Assembly (NCBI GenBank): GCA_964058805.1
Contig: CAXKVV010000206.1
Span: forward strand, 1-64,000
Direction: 5' to 3'
Origin: Schoenoplectus triqueter
Taxonomy: Eukaryota; Streptophyta; Magnoliopsida; Poales; Cyperaceae
DNA length: 64,000 nt
This document shows positions 1 through 10,599 of this stretch, piece by piece. The translations under genes were made by a program, and so were the position numbers. Under the pieces are notes generated by a model, which ran no database searches, had not been told where the DNA came from, and was given only the letters and a program-made list of their open reading frames with translations. How positions within the stretch are numbered: the stretch's first letter is position 1; every line of letters begins with the position of its first letter.

Positions 1-53
1 GAATCAATTGAAGACAATGAAAGCCGCCGTCAACATTAAAAGAAAAGTGACTT

Positions 54-66
54 TTATATAAATATA
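54..66 (+). promoter_or_regulatory. TATA-like promoter element of chimeric gene copy A
   Basis: TTTATATAAATATAGGG lies about 400 bp before the predicted ATG and is conserved in the duplicate at about 10668-10683. The long leader between it and the ATG contains several short upstream ATGs. The promoter role is inferred from sequence and conservation only. Confidence 0.35.
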
Positions 67-470
67 GGGTTCTATTAGAATGAATTCTTTGTAAAGCTTT
101 TTTGTTTTTTCCTCCATAGCGTTCACAACACTAAAATAACACAAGCTATATGAAGACGAGCAATATATAGACAAAGTAATAATACACGATGAACCTCACA
201 TATACTAGCTTTCCTGTAGTAATGAACGCAAGTACTCAATTTTGGTTACTTTTCGTTTAATTTTTTCAACAAAAAAATGCACAAATTAAAGTTAAACTAT
301 ATATGAAAAAATGAAAAAAAACAGAAAACAGTTCATTATTCTACAAAAATAGACTGAACTATATATATATCACATTTGTACTATTCTAAATTAATTTTCC
401 TAACAGTATATAATAGTCATGTCCGCCCCACCTTAGAAACACAATTGAATAGTCGAGTTAATTGTATGCC

Positions 471-1283
471 ATGGAATCCGCCTCATCACCATCAGCCGCT
501 GACCATCAGACGGCAATCGACTCCATTGTGTTCCATGCAAAGCAGCATGCTACTTCTCACCCAGCAGGTGGTTGCGTCAAGTACATCCACCACCTAGAGA
601 ATAAGAATTGTTCATTACAGAACGAGCTAGCTGATTCCCAAGCCAGACTTGCACTGTACCAAGGTAAACAAGTCCATAGCCCAATTGATCTCCAAACTAA
701 CATCAACAAACAAACAACAACAAAAAATGATCGGTCTGCATCGTAAATTAAAAAACACAATATATTATTAGTATCCCTTTTTTCTTAAAAACGATGGTAA
801 ACACTGAGGAAAGGGAGAATAAATTATCCTACTTCACTTGATTCAGTTGTGATTGGCACCCGTCATTCATGAAACATCTACAGTACTCAGTGAACCGTCC
901 GTAGATAAAAATATATTTTTAGTATGTATACCCAACTCAAAAAATGCTAACGATTTTTTTTATATCTTCGTTCTTCTTTAGTTTTTTTTTTCTATTTTCT
1001 TTGCTGTCATGTATATTTATTTTAGTGGAGCCCCAACATGGTTCTAATCAGAATATCTGTCTTTGTGCTTATCTCAGAATCACATGATGTTTGGTCACAG
1101 CTGGAGCTTGATTGCTTGTGGGTTGCCGTGCGGCGACACGGGTACAGTAACTGGGCTGCTGTACTTGGAGACCGCAGGAATGAAATACTGAGAAAGAGGA
1201 CTGCAGAAGAGCTGGCTGCAAAGTGGAAGGAAGAGCAGCTCAAACTTATTGCCCGATCATTCCGGGATACCAACATTAATTAG
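471..1283 (+). CDS. Chimeric LBD coiled-coil / SANT-like gene, copy A
   Basis: Two exons, 471-663 and 1078-1283, joined through an AAG|GTAAAC donor and a TTATCTCAG acceptor. The phase-1 junction keeps the frame and gives 132 aa. Residues about 14-64 (FHAKQH..., PAGGC, then a leucine-rich helix ending ARLALYQ) resemble the end of the GAS block and the leucine-zipper-like coiled coil of plant LBD proteins. The N-terminal CX2CX6CX3C zinc-finger block is absent. Residues about 73-115 (LWVAVRRHGYSNW ... KRTAEELAAKWKEEQ) resemble the SANT/Myb-like segment near the C-terminus of CHR4-type CHD remodellers, with tryptophans in register. The start is the ATG in GCCATGG context, which copy B shares. A TATA-like site lies about 400 bp upstream. 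Inference: a small nuclear protein able to dimerise and bind DNA or chromatin, or a young non-functional chimera. No transcript evidence is available here. Confidence 0.6.
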
Positions 1284-1470
1284 TTTTGATTAGTATTTGA
1301 TAACAAAAATAATTATATTAGTTTCAACATTGTTGTATTGTTTGGCTATATACTACATGAGCACCTGTCACAACGCTAAAAATGTAATGTTATCTGTGAC
1401 CTCCGGAACATTTGTTATAATATTTGATTTCTTGTGATAAAAAATAAGAATTATATTTTAAAAATTCATA

Positions 1471-1880
1471 CTTAATTTTGGGCTAATTATGAGTTAAATT
1501 ACGCTTTAAATATGACGCCTAAAATTTTGAACGACCAGCATGATAAATTTTATAAAGTTACGATAATTATATTACTAGTATATTGTCCATGTGTTGCAAC
1601 GGGTTTCAAATATAAACAAAAAATACAATACATTGAATCTATTACCGAGAGATAACCTTAAAAATATGAGCATTCTAATAATAAATCAATTAAACTAAAG
1701 TTATACAACAAAAAATTTATAGAAAAATTATAATATATATCTAAACTTTGAACCCATCTCCAACAATGACACAAGGAATTTGCCACATTTATAAACGCAC
1801 AACCTCCAGCTTTGACAGTAATTTCCAACTTAGATAATTTGTCAAAATATTCACTTCTACGATTTATATATATGTACTTG
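1471..1880. other. Intergenic, no gene seen
   Basis: AT-rich sequence after the duplicated block. No coding signal or recognisable repeat was found. Confidence 0.5.
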
Positions 1881-1889
1881 TATATTAAA

Positions 1890-2210
1890 GGGTTACATGC
1901 CACTAAACATTAATGTTGATCTATGTTTGATCACTGAACTTTCATTTATTCGTTTTTAGTCACTGAACTTTGATGTATATCCATATTTGATCACTCCCAT
2001 TAGTTTTTTTATTCAGAAATAATTGAAAAACTAATGAAAAAATAAATATAATTTCATTTTATTTATCCATTTATTTTTTTATTGAAAAAACTAATGGGAT
2101 CCAAAAATAAATAAACATAAAAGTTTAGTGACTAAAAATGAATAAATAAAAGTTCAGTGACCAAATATGGATAAACATCAAAGTTCAGTGACTTGCTAGA
2201 AAATTAACCC
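1890..2210. mobile_element. MULE-type foldback MITE with 9-bp TSD
   Basis: A 321-bp palindromic element. The left arm (GTTTGATCACTGAACTTT...) is repeated as a reverse complement in the right arm (...AAAGTTCAGTGACTTG). It begins GGGTTA and ends TAACCC. A perfect 9-bp direct repeat TATATTAAA flanks it at 1881-1889 and 2211-2219. Nine-base duplications are characteristic of Mutator-like elements. It has no coding capacity. Confidence 0.85.
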
Positions 2211-2254
2211 TATATTAAAATAGATACAGAAACGTGATCACTTGAGCTTATTTA

Positions 2255-2460
2255 ATGCCAGCATAATATTGCTTATTGTCTCTCCATATCAATTATCAAT
2301 CACTTTTTTTAAAATTCCTTAGATATATTTTTCAATAAAGGGAAATCAATATTTTTCAAGAAAGGGAAAGAATATAAATGAAATCAATATTTTTCAATAA
2401 TTTTAAATATATTCACTACAACTATAAATGAAATCAATATTTTTCAATAATTTTAAATAT
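2255..2460 (+). repeat. Local repeat flanking the CACTA element, left copy
   Basis: This stretch (CATAATATTGCTTATTGTC... TATCAATTATCAATCAC... AAATGAAATC...) recurs at 3706-3880 beyond the CACTA element. It contains its own short tandem duplication (ATAAATGAAATCAATATTTT unit) at about 2370-2460. Confidence 0.6.
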
Positions 2461-2463
2461 ATT

Positions 2464-3700
2464 CACTACAACAAAAAATCTATTTGGCAATGGTTGTTGA
2501 CCAAATTCAACAACGGTTATTGAATCGTTATTAAAGGGGGTGTTAGGAAAAGTCTAAATAACCGTTGTCAAATCTCGTTGCCAAATTACACGTTCAGAAT
2601 TATTTTTTTAAATTAATCTTTAGCAACGGTTTTGTGCCAAAACCGTTGTTAAAGGTGTATTTAATAACGATTTTGGGCTTGTTAAAGGGATATTTAACAA
2701 TGATTTTGAGCCCAAAATCGTTGTTAAATACACTTTTAACAACGGTTCTGGCACAGAACCGTTGCTAAAGGTCCATTATTTTCTTTTTTTGCAAATTTAA
2801 CTTTCTATACATATGACAAAGAAACTAAGAACAAGAAATTATATAAGAACAAATGACAAAGTATAAGCATTATGACATACATCATATTATTCATTCAATA
2901 ATTAATATAAAAAAATACAATTATTCATATAATAAAAACATATTTATTGAACAATACATCTTGCTTACTCAATAAAATGAAAACCTATATAATTTCTAAG
3001 GAAAAAAAACTGAACTAAAAACTTCAAATGAACTTCAAATGCGTTTTTTAGGGACAAAATGATATTTTTTGGCCCTAAAAATGTCCATAACGGTGATAAT
3101 GATTAACCCTATAGATCTTATCGTAAGCTTTTCGTAGCCGCGTAACATGCTCCAATTGGACTTTCCTATCAAAAGTTATGGCCGTTTGAAGTTGAGATGT
3201 CGGATTTCGGTTTTTATATTTCTTTTGTCTTTCTTCTTCCTTTCTTCTTTCCATATCTGTCTCTCATCTCTCTTTTTATATATGAAAATTAATGAAAAGG
3301 GTTTGGTAATCTGTGATATTTCAGTTTTTTAATTTTAATTTTTGGATCGTTGGATTAGGATGAACGAACGGTGAGATGGATAATCCGTGGGAGCAAATAT
3401 TATTAGCGGGAACAAAAAAAAATAAACGTCAGACCCAAAAAAGTAATAAAATTATTTAGCAACGGTTCTAGACATAGAACCGTTGTTAAAGACAGTGTTT
3501 AACAATGATTTTTTGAAGGAACCGTTACTAAATGGTTATGCTGTTTTTTGGTATTTTGGGAGTCTATTTTAACAAATTTTTTTATTATAAATTAGTGTTA
3601 AAGAAGTTCTCAATATTATAATGATGCCACTAAATCATTTTAACAACTTGATATATAACCATTATTAAATGAATGTTCTAACGTTATTTTTGTTGTAGTG
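2464..3700. mobile_element. Non-autonomous CACTA (En/Spm) transposon
   Basis: It starts CACTACAACAAAAA and ends with the inverted TTTTTGTTGTAGTG. A 3-bp target duplication ATT lies on each side (2461-2463, 3701-3703). Inside both ends are repeated subterminal motifs AACAACGGTT / AACCGTTGTT, many as inverted pairs, as expected for TNPA-type binding sites. At 1237 bp with no transposase sequence, it must depend on an autonomous element elsewhere. Confidence 0.9.
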
Positions 3701-3705
3701 ATTCC

Positions 3706-3880
3706 ATAAATTAAGTCTTACCTCATAATATTGCTTGTTGTCTTTCCATGTCAATTATCAATCACTTTTTTAAAATTCCTTAGATGACATTACAAGAAAT
3801 GGAAAGAAAGCAATACAACTCAACTATAAATGAAATCGAATATTGCAAATATTTTTCAATAATTCTAAATATATTCCGTA
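3706..3880 (+). repeat. Local repeat flanking the CACTA element, right copy
   Basis: Matches 2255-2460 in the same orientation (ATATTGCTTGTTGTC, TCAATTATCAATCAC, AAAATTCCTTAGAT). The pair brackets the CACTA element, but the element has its own ATT duplication, so the repeat is an older feature of the target region. Confidence 0.6.
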
Positions 3881-4215
3881 AATGACGTCACAATAATGGA
3901 AAGTAAGCAAGACATTAACCAATAATTACAAATTAAATCAAAACGTATTAAAAAGTATTAAAAAGTACGATATCATGTCAAAACAACCAAAACGTATTAA
4001 AAGTACAAACCTTTTGATCGTGGACTGAACAAATATGATTTAACATGTTCAAAAATATGATGAATAGCACCATAATCGCGTCATATCTGAAAATTCAGAA
4101 TTTAAAGCAGGAAATTATTACTGTTAAATGCAAAATTAAAAATTGATGGAAAAATCAATGAAACAAAAAAATTCTGTCAAGACATACAAATTGAAAACAA
4201 AAGAATACCACATAC

Positions 4216-4605
4216 CTTCATCTGGTGTAGTAGTCATCTCAGCAGTAATCACTTCAAAGACCTCAATTACACTAATGATAGCATGGCCAGCCGAGGGCTT
4301 CAATGCAATTTTGAGTGACTTCCCACTAATTGATATAGTTGCATTCAAGACAAGAGCAGTGTACCGCTCTCCAGTCATGCGAATCAGATCTACATCCTTA
4401 AACATGACATCTCCATCTATCAACACATAAAAAATAATGATTGAGAATACCGACAAGAAGCTCCTGAGTCCATTTGCAAAGTGAAAACCACTTGAAATAA
4501 ATAACTATAATCCATATATAATGGATGATGTAAGTACTTTGCAACAAAATACACTCATAAGAAAATACAAGAATTACCATCAAAGCCGGTAGTTGTATGA
4601 TTTAT
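4216..4605 (-). pseudogene. Malectin-domain receptor-like protein fragment
   Basis: The main exon, 4416 down to 4216 (201 bp), is open and has a GATAG acceptor and a GAAG|GTATG donor. It encodes a stretch with FKDVDLIRMTGERYTALVL, then SGKSLKIALKP, then GHAIISVIEVFEV, ending TTTPDE. This is typical of the second half of a malectin-like (di-glucose-binding) domain in LRR receptor-like proteins of the RLP4/At1g25570 kind. A short upstream exon ending at 4578 (QINHTTTGFD, TGATG|GTAATT donor) joins in phase. The remaining malectin, LRR and tail exons are not found. An LTR sits 25 bp upstream of the small exon. It is probably a captured or decayed fragment. The family assignment is from memory. 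Confidence 0.6.
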
Positions 4606-4630
4606 CTGAACTTGTTAATTATGTATTAAC

Positions 4631-5278
4631 TGTTGGGAATAGTAATCTCTAAGTTCTGATCCTGAAGGACCAAAAGCTTAGGAACTTGACCACCTCGAGG
4701 AACCTCATGTCGAGACCGAAGGAGCAGTAGTAGCAATAGCAATGACGAGCAGAAATCAAAGACAAAGTTCGAGATGAATCAAAGCCTAACAACTCGGGAA
4801 CATCAAGAATCTCAAGAAGAGGAGCTCAAAGAGAGCCCAGTTCAAGGAGATGATAACGGAAGCAAGTCTGACATTCGTCACATGTGTCAGATATAGCTCA
4901 GAAGGAGCAACGAATGACTGAAGTATGACCGACGATTAATGTCGTTGCACTTAGCTAGAGTAGCTAGGAATAGAATAATGTATAGATAGGCTGATGCATT
5001 TATGAAATGATAGGCTATAAATAAAAGGGTAAAGTAGAAGAAGATAAAAACAGAGAAAACACTTGTAAACACAGTTTATAAAAAAATAGCTTTCAGAGTA
5101 ATCTCTTCGTTCTCTCAGATCTAATAATTTTTTTTTCTCATTTAATTCAGTTTGTCACTTGTTCTTGTGAGTTATGGTAAAACCTATGATCAGACCTCAA
5201 GATTTGTATCATTGAGTTCAAAGAATTCGAGACCGCATTTCGAGATAATTCGAAAGGAATAAGTAGTTTAAAACAACA
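4631..5278 (+). mobile_element. Solo LTR, 648 bp, with 5-bp TSD
   Basis: Begins TGTTGGGAA and ends AAAACAACA, giving the inverted TGTTG...CAACA ends of an LTR. It is flanked by a perfect TTAAC duplication at 4626-4630 and 5279-5283. A TATA motif (GGCTATAAATAAAAGGG, about 5017) with a downstream AC-rich leader gives plus orientation. No internal retroelement sequence adjoins it, so it is a solo LTR. Confidence 0.85.
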
Positions 5279-5283
5279 TTAAC

Positions 5284-5860
5284 TTGTGGCTTTAATAGCA
5301 AAAGAGAAGTTCAACATTGAATGTAAGCATCGAGCAATTAACTACAGCAGCTCACTTCCTGGACATGACAAACATCTTACGGAGATTGGAGTATGAATGT
5401 TATTTAACTGAATTATTTGTTCTGTAAGAGGATTTTTGTAATCATGAAATTTATACCTGCCTGTGACAAGCATCTTAATGTCAACCTGAGTGAAGAAGAG
5501 AAAGAGTGCCCATGCGTTACAGAACTTGTTGCCCTTAGCCATCTATGTGAAGAAATCCCCTATCGATGAAACTCTAGCCAACTGATTGGTGGTTGCGCTC
5601 CAAAGTAAAATGAAGGGAAATAAACCTCCATCCAGTCCCCTGAGGGAGGGAGAGAATGAGAACGATGGAGACTCCTCCGATGCTGTATCATTTCTCCTTG
5701 TTATTTCCGAGAAATTAATGGAGAGAGCCTCCATCGTCTCGTTTCCTCTTCTTTCTGAGAGTGGAGGGTGTGAACTGCGAAGGGAGAGAGACGCTGGGTT
5801 AGGGTTCGAGAAAGAAGGATGAGCGAAGAATGAACTATGGAGGGAGAGAGGCGCTGGGTT
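5284..5860 (-). other. Possible 5' exon / leader of a broken gene
   Basis: On the minus strand a CT/GA-rich leader (5560-5860) runs into an ATG at 5541 with a short open segment (MAKGNKFCNAWALFLFF...) and a GGCAG|GTATAA donor near 5458. It could be the first exon of the malectin fragment downstream or of an unrelated gene. The product is not recognised, and a hAT MITE interrupts the leader at its upstream end. Confidence 0.25.
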
Positions 5861-6454
5861 TAGGGCTGCAAAAAAAAGTTCGGGTTCGTCGCTCAGATCG
5901 GATTCGATTCGGACTCGAGTTAATCTGACTCGATAGTTAAATGAACCGAGTTTGAGTTAGGATTGACTCGACTTAGCTCGAATAATAATAATTTATAATA
6001 TTTTTTCTATTAAATTATAATATAATAATCTATCTCTCATTATCTCTCATCATTTCACTATCTCAACGGCTTAAAAATTTCTCATACTCGCTCAAGAATT
6101 GGCTCATATATTTGACTCAATACTTTTTTTTGCCGGTTTATCCATACAAATTAGTGCAGTAAAGATTTTATTAAAAATATATTTTGTTGATATATCAATT
6201 TGGTATTAACTCATATATCATTTTTATAGATATATCAAATTTACAGTTTGTAGATATACTAAATATCGATGTCAAACTGAGTCAACGTACATGCATTGGC
6301 TCATGAGCCAGCTCAAATAGTAACAAGCCGAGCTTGAGCTAGACTTTTCAACTCGAAGCGTTTCACGAGTTCGACTCGACTCGACTCGAATTTTTATGAG
6401 CCGAGTTTGAGCTAAGCCCGACTCTGTCTCGAACTCGACTTGTTTGCAGCCCTA
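5861..6454. mobile_element. hAT-type MITE with 8-bp TSD
   Basis: Terminal inverted repeats TAGGGCTGCAAA / TTTGCAGCCCTA and a perfect 8-bp duplication GCTGGGTT at 5853-5860 and 6455-6462. The subterminal zones are rich in ACTCGA/TCGAGT words in both orientations. No transposase is present. Confidence 0.9.
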
Positions 6455-6462
6455 GCTGGGTT

Positions 6463-7739
6463 AGAGTTCGCGAGAGAATGGATGAGCGAAAGATTACGAT
6501 TATGTCGTGTGACAAACCGTGTAACAATCGCCAAAGGGAAGAAATGTGAGCTTCAACACGCTGTCTACGGATGTAGCGCCATAAATTGAAAAACAACTCC
6601 ATCTGACGATCAACATTAGCTCCGAAAATTTAAAATAAATTCCTAAACGTTGTAGGATTAGAATACTTATGTGCATAATAAGTAGAGAAATTTTAGGATA
6701 ATATTTGAAAATTTAATTATATAAAAAATATTCTTAATATAATAAAAGAAAGAACAATAAATTTATAACTATCGAATTATTCATAATCAAAAGAGATTTA
6801 GGAGATTTCATTTGTAAATAGACAATACAATAATTCATACACGTTATTTAAATTAAATTTGGATGATTTCAAAATATACAAACGTTGAGTGGTTAAATTA
6901 TCAAACATAATAAAAAAAAATAAAGAAACTAAAATTTTCATGCCACGGTGGTGGCTCTTTGAGAGGCACGTGGCCTTTGTGTAAAGAAATGAATAAATGA
7001 ATAGGAAACAGAGAAAGAGAGGAAAAAATAAAAAGAAACCAGGAAAGAAAAATGAACGAAAAATAAAGAAGAAAAAAATAAAACAAACAAAAAATGATAG
7101 ATTATGACTTGAAAGTAATGGATGAACTGTGGCCGTGATTTGAAGAGAAAATTTCCTTATTGTTTCTTAATTTTCTAAAATCCGTGTAAGGTGCTAATGT
7201 TAATTTATATTAAGACTTCTCAATTAGAATTTTGGATTTTGAATGAATCGACAACTTAATGAAATTAAACTCGTACAATAATGTTCTCGTGCAGTTAATT
7301 TGTCGAACATGTCGTCTGAAATAAAGGGGTTTTACTTGATGGGATGCGATGTTACCGCTGACCCAGTTTTGTACTTGGGGAGAAGTTTATTTTTTAGACC
7401 AGCTGCTCGAAACGAAATTAAAATTCACATACGATGTGATTAGTAAATTGTTACTTATCTAAAATAGTTAAGTTTAAATTTCAAGTCGCCATTGATTTGG
7501 GTCTTAGTGAATATAGAGATTGTGGACTCACTACATATTATGGAACTTAATATTGATTATAGTGAGAGTTTTATTTTTGATAAAATGAAACATGTTATAC
7601 ATAAATTAAACACAAACCTCTTAATTTATAAATTATAAGAAAAGAATCTTCTTTTCTTTCTCCTTATGTACTCTCTTAGACAACAAAAAAAGGCTCAGAC
7701 TCAGATGTACGATCTAACAAAATCACTTATAACGTAATT
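6463..7739. other. Intergenic, no gene seen
   Basis: AT-rich sequence with purine-rich tracts (6990-7080). The last 250 bp may already belong to the decayed copia element that follows. Confidence 0.4.
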
Positions 7740-8620
7740 AATGCGGGATAATGAGTCTGTATGCGCTCATATGTTCAAAGTTATGTGATATATTGAGCAG
7801 ATTGAGAAGTTAGGCTGCAAGTGTGACCTACAGCTAGTTATGAACACCATTTTCACATCATTATCTCTTCATTATTCGAATTTCATTATGAATTATAACA
7901 TGATGAGAATTAAAATCTTGGTTGAGTTGCTAGGTTTCCTTAAGACTGCCGAGGAGGATATGAACAAAAAAATCTGAGAATATCCTCGCGGTCAATTGAG
8001 TTGGGAAGAAGATTAAGAAGTGTTCTACATAGGAAAAAATCAAATCATTAATGTCAACAACAAAATGCTTAAACCTCCTCGTGAGAGTGAGACTCTCATA
8101 TGGCACCACTACCTCAGTCATATAATCGAGATGCGCATTATGAAATTATAAGAGGTTGGACTTCTTCGTTGTTTTGTCCTAGAGTCTATAGCAACATGTG
8201 TGTCTTGTTTATCGTGTAAGATGACTAAGACGTTTTTCACCAAGGTGAAAAGTCAAAGGACATATCGGGACTCATGCACATAAGTGTTGGAGATTGATCA
8301 ACATATTTTATTATATTTACTGATGATTTTCGTTGATATGACTATGTCTAGTTGATAAGACATAAGACTTAATTATTTGAAAACTTTAAGGAATTCAAGG
8401 CTGAAGTTGTGAATCAACTTGGAAAGAAGATTAAATAATTTAGAACGGATTGAAGTAAATAATACTTAAACGGTGAATTTAGAAAGTACCTAAATACAAA
8501 TAAAATAGTTTCATAGCTCACTTCTCCTTGGACACCTCAATGTAATGATGTTTAGGAGAGGAGTGATAGAACTTTATAGGATATGGTTCGTTCTATGATG
8601 AGCAAAATTGATTGAAATTA
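7740..8620 (+). pseudogene. Decayed Ty1/copia gag-pol
   Basis: Frameshifted and stop-ridden, but readable in copia order. It shows a gag-like segment (QIEKLGCKCDLQLV..., FIMNYN, about 7795-7960). A GAG-pre-integrase-like piece (LIWHHYLSH, about 8095-8150) follows. Then an integrase core is recognisable (LIRHKT...FENFKEFKAEVVNQLGKKIK, about 8350-8440, ending ...RSMMS near 8605). Reverse transcriptase and RNase H are missing, so the element is internally deleted as well as mutated. Confidence 0.75.
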
Positions 8621-10260
8621 TCATGCTATTACTAGGGATTTGTATTTGAAACTGATGCATTTACACTGAATCATGTGTCATCTAAGTGTTAGTTTAGTGA
8701 TCCAGGGGACCAATCATTTATGATGGTGCTCTTATTTTTTTTTATGTATTGGATAATTTGTATCATTTTGTTTCTTGAGTTTTATATATTTTATAAATTA
8801 TTTGAGTTGATGGTTTGAATTGTGAAAGTTTATGATTGTTATTAAAATTCTTAATTGTTCTTAGTCTCATATCATTAGCATGAAACACTGAATGATTATA
8901 TAGACTAGTATATGTGGATTAATGTGCGATCATATTTTACAGATCACTGATACGGGATATCTATTTAATCACATAGATATACAAGTACAAGGTGCATGAT
9001 ATTGGACATGACGCACTTTAACTTGTTGTATGGATTGTGTTTGTGTCATCAGCAAAGTCATAAACCAGTATTAATTTTATTATCTGAGATATTCATAACT
9101 CTAGATAATTAATATATATTTTGTGTGATTATCAAACACCGCTCTTAACCGAGGGCTATAAAGGTAATTTTCGGATATACATGAGTTATGCAGTGGTAAT
9201 TATTTTGTCGGCCTTATTTCTTATGATATTAATGATATCTCTGGACCCCTTAATGTAGTGGTAATTATGCATGTAATTTGTGATAATGGGATGATAACAT
9301 ATTAATAATTATGAACTGAGGATCAAAAAAATAATTAATGATCAAGGATGACATATTCTTACGCTTGACATTAATTAATTGATATTACATGACAAAAGAA
9401 TTAATACAAAAGATTAATAATCACGATTTGTTTGTGCTTGATTGGGTGATCATAATACATTGCTAGATGCCGATTATGATTTATAAATTAATATATATTA
9501 ATTTATTACTGATCATGATATGGATCATAATGGGTCACTTTGTCTGACTAGTTGAAGCATAGAACAATTAATTAATTATACGAGACATGATCAATTAAAT
9601 TAAATTTCAACTGGATCAACTTGGGTGAGACTCAAATTATGGATGAGATATATTTGGACTTGAGTCCAAGCCTATATGGTTCGGTAGAAATAATTATGCA
9701 AAATAAAAAAAAATCATAATAACTTTTGGAAAAAGGAAATTTGCGCAAATTAATATTATGGCATAACCTCCATGTGCGATTTTGATTGGCAGAATCAAAA
9801 TTTTTTTTCAGCACAATGGATAATGGGAGGTTATGGGGTTGGTTATTTTTTTTTTTTATTTTGCGCTGGTTTTGCTGACTCTGCCGAACGGATGAAAAAA
9901 AAAACTACTACCTGATTAATTGAAAAGATTAAAAGATGAGTGTCTCTGCCAAAAGCAGTATACTGAACCGAAGTTTTTTTTTTCTTTTGGTTTTCCAATC
10001 CAATTGTATTTCATATCCCTCTCATATGTTGAAAATTAAAGGGATTTGAAATTCGTGTTCTATTGTAGATCTGACAATCTCACTTCGACGCGTGAATGAG
10101 TGCACGTGGTAGAAGCTTCACGTTTGGGAAGCTTTTGAGAGACGAGATCAATATCGACGTCCTTATGGTGATTGGTGAAGACGCACGCAATCACCATCCG
10201 AAAGAAGTCATCGTGCTTGATTACAACGCTAAGTAAGGTATTTTATTCATAAATTTATTT
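8621..10260 (+). mobile_element. Probable copia 3' region and LTR remnant
   Basis: Follows the copia integrase relic directly. It contains non-coding AT-rich sequence typical of copia 3' ends and LTRs, with a leader-like block at 10080-10240. I could not fix LTR boundaries or a target duplication. No other gene is seen. Confidence 0.35.
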
Positions 10261-10599
10261 GTTAGATTCGAATTTTATACACATGATCCTTCATTTTCAA
10301 TTGAGTTGTATGAAAAATTTTAAAATTTCGCATCTCATGCATGTCACAAATCCAACACTAAGTCCGTAAAAAAAGATTCCATATGAATTATAATTTGAAA
10401 GAGTTCTATTATAAGAAATTTTAAGTACAATATAATTCTACGAAGATAAAATTAAGTAAGATATAGATAGAAGTTACATATAGATACTAAAATATTCATG
10501 TATCCGAAAATAAAGTTATATTGTACTAAAATAGCTTGAAATATATATTTTCTAAATTAATTTCTCAAACAGTATATAATAGTCGTATTCTGATATTAT

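Larger units (their letters stand above)
1..1470 (+). repeat. Segmental duplication, copy A
   Basis: Promoter, both exons, intron and 3' flank match 10600-12075 in the same orientation with scattered substitutions and small indels. Similarity fades shortly after the shared TATTTGATTTC / AATTATATTTTAAAAATT stretch. The left edge is cut by the window start. Confidence 0.85.
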
